Shown in pieces: positions 56,948-64,000 of a stretch of 64,000 bases of DNA. This stretch comes from Gonatopus flavifemur (Eukaryota; Arthropoda; Insecta; Hymenoptera; Dryinidae), in NCBI GenBank assembly GCA_018340375.1, contig JAFFJZ010000013.1:3760501-3824500 (forward strand), in the 5' to 3' direction. The notes under the pieces are model-generated. The model had not been told where the DNA came from. It saw only the letters and a program-made list of their open reading frames with translations, and did not search any database. The position numbers and the translations under genes were made by a program. Every line of letters begins with the position of its first letter. Positions within the stretch are counted from its first letter, which is position 1.

Positions 56948-58024
56948 ACTTGGATAATTTTGATGCAGTAGATGCTCAAAATGATGGCCTTCGACTTCAA
57001 TATACATTTCAAAACGTTTTACAAAAGATTGCTGAACTCGTGCTAAAATATCTTCATTGATGCTCGCGCATGCATTGATGATTCGTTGACGCATATTCTC
57101 AGGTGTAGTCGGTGCTTGTTGATAAACTGTATCTTTTATGTATCCCCATGAAAAAAAATCTGGAGAAGTAAGATCCGGAGAACGGGCAGGCCAATGAACT
57201 GGTCCACGACATCCTATCCATCGTCCAGTATAATCTCTGTCCAATATTTCTCGAGCTGTGACTGCATAATGGGATGGACAACCATCGTGTTGATACCACA
57301 TATTCAATCGTTCCTGAATAGGTATGTCTTCAAGTAATGTTGGAGGTACTTGATCTAAGAAATGTCTGTACTTCTCTCCATTTAGCGTATCTGCAATGAA
57401 GTACGGTCCAATTACTCGAGATCGAACAATACCACACCAAACATTCACAGCCCATTGTCTTTGATGCTCTACTTGACGTAACCATCTTGGATTTCCTGTC
57501 GCCCAGTAATGCATATTATGTCTATTTACTTGACCATGATTGGTGAACGTCGACTCATCAGAAAATAATATGTTGATGAAGTTGTTATTGTGCATTTGCG
57601 CTAGACCCCATCGACAAAACTGTACACGATTTTCGAAATCATCACCGTGAAGGTCTTGATGCAAACAGATGTGATACGGATGGAATTTGTGATGTTTCAG
57701 TATTCGAAGAACACTTCTTCGAGAAATTCCCGAATGGAGTTCAATTTCACGAGAGCTCACGTGTGGATCATCGGCTACTGCAGCTAGTACATTAACTTCC
57801 GCATTTTCTCCGCTAACAGTTCTCATTCGATGTCGTTTTTCCCTTGTAACACTTCCCGTTTCTGAGAATAATTTTGTAATGCGTTGAAAATACCTAATGG
57901 ATGGCGTTGTTCTTTCAGGAAATCGTTCTGCATACAAGTCATATGCTTGTCTGGGGTTCTTATGCACTTCACCGTAAATGTAGATCATATCGATCTTTTC
58001 AGAAACCGTGTATCGGATATCCAT
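56933..58024 (-). CDS. Tc1/mariner DD41D transposase, intact
   Basis: 363 aa from the ATG at 58,024 (MDIRYTVSEKIDMIYIYGEV); 20 more codons are open upstream but lack ATG, and this start matches related copies. N-terminal half: two helix-turn-helix regions (about residues 8-40, and 85-115 with SSREIELHSGISRRSVLRIL). Catalytic domain: LFSDEST (first D), YQHDGCPSHY (second D), SPDLTSPDFF (third D), with 41 residues between the last two. That spacing is known from the rosa/VS group of Tc1/mariner. No stop or frameshift, and arms are near complete, so it could still be active. The end of the gene lies within the inverted repeat. Confidence 0.92.
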   Translation of the reverse strand: MDIRYTVSEKIDMIYIYGEVHKNPRQAYDLYAERFPERTTPSIRYFQRITKLFSETGSVTREKRHRMRTVSGENAEVNVLAAVADDPHVSSREIELHSGISRRSVLRILKHHKFHPYHICLHQDLHGDDFENRVQFCRWGLAQMHNNNFINILFSDESTFTNHGQVNRHNMHYWATGNPRWLRQVEHQRQWAVNVWCGIVRSRVIGPYFIADTLNGEKYRHFLDQVPPTLLEDIPIQERLNMWYQHDGCPSHYAVTAREILDRDYTGRWIGCRGPVHWPARSPDLTSPDFFSWGYIKDTVYQQAPTTPENMRQRIINACASINEDILARVQQSFVKRFEMYIEVEGHHFEHLLHQNYPSDVDD

Positions 58025-58142
58025 GATTTTCAATTTGTCATAAACCAAGTAATAATCAGATGTAACTGACAAACTGACTTTCAAAATCGTGAATTTTCAC
58101 TGAACCCCGTCGTTTGTTTACATCGCGTGAGCTCTGAATGGT

Positions 58143-58536
58143 GGTAATGTAGACGATTGAAATATGTTGTGTATTGACAACTTTTGTACGAAACATTATT
58201 TTGCAAGACCCTTCGTTTTCGAGTTATTCGAATGTCAGATTCAAAATGGAACAATATCGATTAGAGCGCCATTTTTGCGGATTTCAGGAAAATGGTTCAG
58301 ACAAAAGTTCCTTGGTTTTTGACCTAGAATCCAAATCTGCAGTGAAAAATATGAGATGCTATTCAAAAAAACAAGAGTTGATCTCAGAATGCCCTTGAAG
58401 ATGAGATTTGAGGTCAAAGCCGAGGCCACCATCGGATGTCCCCCTCGGTACCCTACAACTTTTGTCCGAAAAATTTTCTCGTATCTCACTTTATTTTTGG
58501 AAAAAACGCCCGCGACACTTCAAATGCCCCACCCTG
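58143..58536 (-). repeat. Right inverted-repeat arm of intact DD41D
   Basis: Mirror of the left arm, starting 120 bases upstream of the transposase ATG and therefore also carrying its promoter region. Ends CCCCACCCTG at 58,536. Confidence 0.88.
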
Positions 58537-59468
58537 TATATACAAAAAACGGGGTTCCATGGACTCATCCACAGACTGCAAAACAACATATTTCGCACGT
58601 TGCTGCAACCCTTTGCGCAGTCGATGCCCCAGTCCCAGCAGGCTTACAAAATAAACAACACCATAATGGCTGATATGGATGTGATTTTTGTGAACAAAAA
58701 AGAGAACGAAGGTCCAAACCGAATGCAGATATTGAAAAATCATATTTTCTTCATATAGAAAACCCAGCATGTCTTCGCAATTCAGGAAGAATGGTACAGC
58801 AAGCTATACAAGCTGAAGAACGCAAAAGTACAGTCAAAGGTGTCGAAGGATTTTCCGGTTTACAAAATATCCCGATGTTGGACCTGGGGGCTTTTCTTGT
58901 ACCAGAATGTATGCATGGACTTCTGTTGGGTGTTGTGTTACGTTTCACAAATCCTCGGTTTCCTTGTGAAAGAACCGTGGTTCATTGGAAATTACATGAA
59001 CGATGTCAACCAATTCTCATCTTCTCTAAGACCACCTGATTTCTCACAACGCATACCAAGAAGTATTCCTGTACTATCGAAATGGAAAGCTACCGAACTT
59101 TGCGCTTGGCTGCTTTTTTATTCATTGCAGATTATTACTGAATTTGATAATGTAGAATACAGGCGACATTGGTGTTTGTTGGTAGCCGCCTCTTTTATAC
59201 TATTGCAAGATACAGTTACAAAATCAGAAATCAAAAGAGCAGACTCAATGTTGAAAATGTTCGTGACTGATGTTGGAGAATTATATAGGAACCAAGATCA
59301 TACTTATAATGTTCACCAATTACTCCATCTGCCTCTGAGTGTGGAACGTTGGGGACCTTTGTGGGCGAATTCAGCGTTCTTATTCGAAAATAATAATGGC
59401 TTCCTGTCGAAACTTATCCATGGAACCAGAGTACAGGGTAAAGAACTCATTGGTGATCTGAGATTAAT

Positions 59469-59716
59469 CAGGGTACTCGAGGTATAATGTAGATGAAAAA
59501 TACGAGTTTCAGCACTGTCTATAACTGGCGGGGCAACTGCAGCTCACACACACAGCTATACCCCAAATACTTCCACACTCACACTATGATGGTGCCATTG
59601 GCGTGAGTGTGAACGTATTTATGGTATAGTTGTGTGTGTGAGCTGTAGTTGCCCCGCCAGTTGTAGACGGCACCGAAACTCGTATTTTTCATTTACATTG
59701 TACCTTGGTTACCCTG
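59469..59716. mobile_element. Palindromic hAT-like MITE (248 bp)
   Basis: Nearly the whole element is an inverted repeat with arms of about 110-120 bases: CAGGGTACTCGAGG ... ATGAAAAATACGAGTTTC ... AACTGGCGGGGCAACT, mirrored on the right. An 8-bp duplication AGATTAAT flanks it (59,461-59,468 and 59,717-59,724). CAGGG ends plus 8 bp fit the hAT superfamily. It interrupts the EnSpm-like coding sequence cleanly at the duplication. Confidence 0.85.
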
Positions 59717-60236
59717 AGATTAATGCAGGGTTATCAAACGTTGAGAAACAGAACGTTGGATATGAACCGAAATGATAAAGGAACAAAATTGTTGAACCCA
59801 CGATTCATTGAACTCAATGGTGCTGAAGAGAACATGATAAGGGGAAATAATTTTGGTGAAAATGTTTCTTAAGGCTTTAATTGAAACTGAATATTTTACT
59901 ACTGTTTTATATGATAAAAACTTCAGAAGGAAAAACTCTGCCGTTTCTTTCGAACATGTGGTTGCAGGTGCAGGATTCGGAGAAATACGATTTTTTTTCC
60001 ATGGAAAGTGTTCGGAAACACAAGAGATAAGGAATTATTGTTTCGTTAATGTTTTTAAAATTAATCAGTCCAAGTATTTCCTCAACGAAAAACCGATGGA
60101 TCGTGTGAACAATATTGTACCAGTAATAAAAACGGACAATTTTATTGTCTTGGATATATCAGATATCGAAATGAACATTATGTTAATTAAAGACTATGCA
60201 TGTATGAAACCGAATAATGCAGAAACAAATTCATGA

Positions 60237-61765
60237 ACAATTTTAAAAAATACATTCCCATCTGATATAGCCTTGAGGAAAATTTTCCTTTTTTTTCACA
60301 AAAATGCTTCAAATTCATTTTTTTTCCTCTGCTTTTGTGGAAAAATATAGGGCTGTTTGGAAACAGAAATCATAGAAAAAATTGGAGCAAATTTTCTTGA
60401 AATTTTGCATCATCTTCTACATTGGTTCCATCGGATTCTCATCGTTTGGAATATATTCCGTATTCACAGTGCCCAATAGAAAATGTTAAATGTAATTCAA
60501 GACTATTGAAGAGTAATTTATAAAATTATATAGGAACCAAGATTATACTTATACTGTTCACCAATTACTCCATCTGCCATTCCAGGGTCGACTGCGCAAA
60601 TACAGTAGAAAGTTTATGCTTGTTAGACTAATTTCTTTCTCATAGAACAAATTACAAATAAAGGAAAAAATACATTCCTTTGGTATGTGAGGAAGAAGTA
60701 CTTGCATGAAGATGCATTTGATGATTTCAAAAAAATACTTTTGATTTCCATGAGGAAATTCATCCAATACGATCGGGTTTCACAAAAAAAATTATCACTT
60801 GCAGTATTGGATGTGAGAATAGATAAACAAAAATGTAAGTAACAATCTGGAATTAATAAATATTATTATAAACTATAAATCACATCATATCAACACGACT
60901 AACTGGAACTTCAGAAGTGTCAATATTTGGAATCAAATTTGAAGACTATCAACGATCGAAACATGTCAAAATATAGTGCGCAAATAGTTATATGCTACAA
61001 AAAAGTCCGAATCCAACCTTTCAGCTTCAACCTTCGAAGGAAGGAATCTTTTTTTTCTAACAAATCAATGATGACTCTCAAAGATGGGTTTATGTCCAAG
61101 ATTCGAATGAAAAATGTTTCGAAACCTTGGTTGAATGAAGAGTTTGTACGTTGCTATCCTTTTCAACTAAGTTTTCAAAACATTCACAATTCGAATCTTC
61201 GACATACACCCTCAAAGATCTTGCATACTATGGAAATATGCAATTCATTTATATATGATGATTTGTAGGACAAAATGACTATAGAAACTAATCTTATATA
61301 TCAAATGTGAGAAGTTTGGAGGAATGTAACCTCGTGGAAATAGTACTAATTCTCGAATCTAAAATTATTATTACTCCTCAAAGGGATACCAGTGGTGTGG
61401 CAGTAGTTGAATCGTTCATGACAAACTACAAGCAAACAACGCTTCACTTCGATGAAAATGTAGTTCTGTACAGCACTTTTATTTGAATTAGAGAAATGCC
61501 GCACAGAGTGATATTTGGATTGAATTCAAGCGTTTATCCGTCATTTATCATGAACGATTTGGCTGCTGTCACGCCGCTAATATCGCCTCAATTATTCAGA
61601 ATGTAATAACATTTTCAATTGCTGAAACGAAGCGATTCCTCATGAAAAATGAATCAAATTGAAATTCACATGTGACATTAAAATTCTCAAATAAAACTTG
61701 AGAAACGATCATCTTATTCTTTAATAACTTCAAGTCCAATAAAAGCTCATCAGGATTTGAATATT
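60237..61765. other. No gene recognised
   Basis: AT-rich sequence after the EnSpm-like gene, with frames up to 113 codons but no known motif. One 53-base segment is a duplicate of EnSpm coding sequence (listed separately). Confidence 0.45.
60526..60578 (+). repeat. Duplicated scrap of the EnSpm-like gene
   Basis: ATTATATAGGAACCAAGATT and the following bases to CATCTGCC copy 59,280-59,332 with about two changes. Probably a local duplication or relic of a second, deleted copy. Confidence 0.8.
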
Positions 61766-62122
61766 CTAAGCATTCGACCTTTTGGTAGATGATGCGACCG
61801 TCACATTGTCTATGATCTCAGAACTTTTACGCTCTTGTTCAGAATCTGAATTCAAAGGAAAGTTCGTTTCTGTATTAGAATTCCAACTTGAAGAACCGAT
61901 TGATTTCGCGTCCAGATCAGAAATTGAAGAATTGTTCAATTCCTCGTTTTCATTCATCAAAGAATGTTGTGTATCATTATTTGAATCCTGATTAGAATTA
62001 TTCCTTTGCCTCGAGAGTTTTTCGCTAAGCTCACTTCGCGGTCTCATCTTTATATTTGCCTCAGTAACAGTCTCGATAAAATCTCCCGGATATGTGTCAC
62101 ATCTCATCAAGACATAACCTGT
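61766..62122 (-). CDS. Unassigned terminal exon, Ser/Asn-rich acidic
   Basis: Minus-strand frame with YVLMRCDTYPGDFIETVTEA followed by a hydrophilic tail rich in Ser, Asn and Glu (NSNQDSNNDTQHSL, TETNFPLNSDSEQERK). An acceptor TCCTTCAACAG lies just before it, near 62,122, so it may be the last exon of a spliced gene or transposon. The YPG block resembles chromatin-like or transposon C-terminal modules in general form only. Not identified. Confidence 0.3.
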   Translation of the reverse strand, partial: TGYVLMRCDTYPGDFIETVTEANIKMRPRSELSEKLSRQRNNSNQDSNNDTQHSLMNENEELNNSSISDLDAKSIGSSSWNSNTETNFPLNSDSEQERKSSEIIDNVTVASSTKRSNA

Positions 62123-62125
62123 TGA

Positions 62126-62771
62126 AGGATGTAATGATTAGTCATTCTAGTCACAAATGTTCCACACACTATAAAAACCTGGTATGCAACAATCCAGATA
62201 AATGCATGTTGAATAATTAAGATTATACATTTCTACAGAATTTTTCATACTCCTCTGAAAATTGACTATAAGAATGTGATAAAATAATTATTACTCAAGG
62301 GGTCTCGAGCACATTGATGGTTTGTATGTGTGTTAACTGTACACATATACTCGATATATGAAGATTTGAGGCGAGGATTTTGCGCCAAATTCTTGAGCAA
62401 AACAGCAATTGATATTAAATTCAGAAGATTATTATATCATAGTGTTCACCTGGAATTTCACCGTGAATCCGAATTCAGCAATGAAATCACTATGCATTCT
62501 CTGTGAAAAGTTCACAAATACGCGAGACGATTTGACATTTTACGATTGCCATTGTGCTTTTGAGAATGTCGTGAGATGCAATGAATGAAAGTTGAGGTTT
62601 GGAGCGCATATTATTTTTAATTTCCATTCCATATCCAAGATACCAAGGGTGTGGGAATGATTCACAAGAATTTCTCGATATTCCGTGGAATTATATGTTT
62701 TACACTGTGAAAAGAGCGGTGTCAAAACGGTGTCAGAATTGATACAGAATTAACACAACGTGGATTCTACA
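62126..62771. other. No gene recognised
   Basis: Short frames only. If 61,766-62,122 is an exon this could be its intron or upstream flank. Confidence 0.4.
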
Positions 62772-63042
62772 AAGCGTCCCATTTTAATATTTAAATGCAG
62801 ATATCTCAAAAACATGCATCCTCAACCGAAAGTATTTCAATCCAAAGTCATTATACAAAGAGGGGGCCACAAAACTATGATATCAGTTTCATCATAGATG
62901 GCGTTATGATCGATTAAAATGGGGTCAACATCATTTTTTGAAACGGGAACCCCCACTTTTCATTGCATATCTTGATTCTACGCGAAAAACTGAGTAACTT
63001 TTGCTTGAAACGTTTTCCTAAATTTCTGAAGATGGTGACACA
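62772..63042 (+). repeat. Relic DD41D inverted-repeat arm
   Basis: AAAGCGTCCCATTTTAAT and ATATCTCAAAAACATGCAT resemble the outer arm of element 1. Further in, GATTCTACGCGAAAAACTGAG, GAAACGTTTTCCTAAATTTC and GAAGATGGTG match its inner arm. No second arm or transposase is seen, so it is a solitary remnant, ending next to the LINE. Confidence 0.65.
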
Positions 63043-63065
63043 ATCGATGAAAAATAAAGTATGTG

Positions 63066-64000
63066 AGTAACATACAGTGTGAATAAGAGAGGGCCCAGGC
63101 GGGAGCCTTGGGGAACACCTGAGGTAGCTGGAGTCCATTCGAAGGAACCTTCAGAGCTTCTAACTGCTTGCGTGCGACCAGATAGATAGGACCAAAACAA
63201 CTTCAGCACGGGGGTAGATATATTGAAAGAGGCGAGTTTTTGTATCAGCAAAGAGTGGTTAACGGTATCAAAAGCTCTTGAGAAATCAAATCCCACCAAA
63301 AGAGTAATCATGCGCTTATCAATCGCTTCACGAACATCATCAGTCAATTTTAAGATAGCAGTTTGAGTGTAGCGGTATTTGATGAATCCACACTGATATT
63401 GGTCAAGTAGAGAATTCTTGGTCCAAAAATCACACAAGAAGTGATCGACGATCTTTTCAAGTATTTCAGATGACTTACAGAGAATGCAGATAGGGCGAAA
63501 ATCACGTGGAGTTCGTGGAGATCTTGTTTTAGGTATGGGTGTGATGAAGGAACGTTTCCACGCCATAGGAAAGAGAGATAGCATGAGAAAAGAATTGAAT
63601 AAGGTCAGTAGGAATGGAAAAATGGACGGAGCGATTAGGTCAAGGAATCGACCAGGAAGCCCATCTGGAGGAATAGTATTTAAGTTAGAAAAATGATAGA
63701 AATGTAGCACATCATGAGGAGTCAAGGGAGGGAAAAAGAAAAGGTTATCACTGTAGCCGAGACTTTGGTCGAGAATGGGCGGTGGAGGACAGGCCGGATG
63801 AAAGCCAGCAGAGAAGTGTAAACTAAGCTCGTTCACACGAAATTTATCCGCGGGCGGATGATTACTATTAGATTTAATTATTCTCAGGGTACGAAGTTCT
63901 CTCCAAAGTGTGCGTGAGTCGGGAGTTCCCATCAATCTGTCGTTATAATATTGACGCTTGGCATTCCTGAGAGAAGTAACAACGTTGTTCCTTAGTCGTG
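63066..64000 (-). pseudogene. LINE reverse transcriptase, partial (runs off the window)
   Basis: A frame open from the window edge at 64,000 (RLRNNVVTSLRNAKRQYY) to about 63,066. RT blocks in order: DGLPGRFLDLIAPSIFPFLL, AWKRSFITPIPKTRSPRTPR with DFRPICILCK, QCGFIKYRYTQTAILKL, LVGFDFSRAFDTVNHSLL (first catalytic Asp) and SGVPQGSRLGPLLFTLY. It ends there, before the YADD motif, where the relic inverted repeat begins. Non-LTR class, Jockey/CR1-like. The 5' part, including any endonuclease, would lie beyond the window. Confidence 0.85.

Larger units (their letters stand above)
56504..58536 (-). mobile_element. DD41D Tc1/mariner element with intact transposase
   Basis: The left end CAGGGTGGGGCATTTGAAGT begins at 56,504; the mirror end stops at 58,536. 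TA lies on both sides (56,502-56,503 and 58,537-58,538), inside the EnSpm-like gene. Inverted arms are about 444 bp (56,504-56,947) and 394 bp (58,143-58,536), highly similar, differing by one indel of about 50 bp. The transposase is uninterrupted, so this is the youngest-looking member of the family here. Confidence 0.93.
56150..60236 (+). pseudogene. EnSpm/CACTA-like transposase, split by two insertions
   Basis: Piece 1 (56,151-56,503): YDITLMWNTDGVVITKSSG with the first catalytic aspartate, then LGCDTRKPDMNVFLEQFV. The DD41D element follows; the gene resumes after the TA near 58,537 with NGVPWTHPQ and an in-frame TGA near 58,672, then YGCDFCEQK and MHGLLLGVVLRF. A shift near 58,950 continues to FIGNYMNDVNQFSSSLRPPD, KWKATELCAWLLFYSL and HLPLSVERWGPLWANSAFLF. 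A palindromic MITE splits it at 59,468; the gene continues at 59,717 with LMQGYQTLRNRTLDMN and a C-terminal part (59,853-60,236) ending NNAETNS. Family assignment rests on the NTDG and WGPLWAHSAF-type blocks. No element ends were found. Confidence 0.75.

Noticed and set aside
58356..58673. 105- and 116-codon plus-strand frames near the right DD41D arm
   Set aside because: They cross from the inverted repeat into the EnSpm-like gene; only the part after 58,537 is coding-derived.

Overview
This is a eukaryotic, AT-rich stretch of genome, most likely from an insect. A hymenopteran is possible: the purine-rich LINE ORF1 and the gypsy pol linker resemble what I remember from ant and wasp genomes, but nothing in the window proves the order. 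I find no recognisable single-copy host gene and no tRNA or rRNA gene. Nearly all readable sequence is transposable elements, nested several levels deep and mostly broken.

Layout. 1-1,309: nothing recognised. 1,310-3,344: a dead Tc1/mariner element of the DD41D type, carrying a hAT-type MITE. 3,560-9,217: a complete Transib element (relative of the RAG1 recombinase) bounded by CACAGTG ends and a 5-bp target duplication. 9,223-12,100: mostly unassigned, with one dispersed repeat. 12,131-17,260 (minus): remains of an endogenous gypsy/errantivirus-like element (RNase H, integrase and a fusion-type envelope, plus gag-like pieces). 17,260-20,400: unassigned. 20,401-21,630: a BEL/Pao gag fragment abutting a gypsy-type gag fragment of opposite strand.

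22,933-47,736 is one piggyBac element, flanked by TTAA, swollen to about 24.8 kb by insertions: a mariner (itself split by a solo LTR), a palindromic DD41D element, a 7.7-kb element with about 415-bp terminal inverted repeats and a transposase-like gene of an uncharacterised family, a second Transib with an uninterrupted 741-aa transposase, and a LINE with a 17-bp target duplication. The piggyBac transposase can be followed in pieces across these insertions.

47,741-52,640: mostly unassigned, with one 330-codon reading frame. 53,098-54,680: a LINE fragment with a MITE, ending in a CATATATG-rich satellite. 56,150-60,236: an EnSpm/CACTA-like transposase pseudogene split by an intact-looking DD41D element and by a 248-bp palindromic MITE. 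63,070-64,000: a LINE reverse transcriptase running off the window.

The genes do not form a pathway. The most notable cross-element patterns are: satellite arrays with ATGGCGG pairs just inside the ends of both Transib and piggyBac, in mirror orientation; DD41D inverted repeats so long that they include the end of the transposase gene; and the long-TIR element that links an uncharacterised protein family to transposition. Coordinates come from manual reading and may be off by a few bases; degenerate features have approximate borders.
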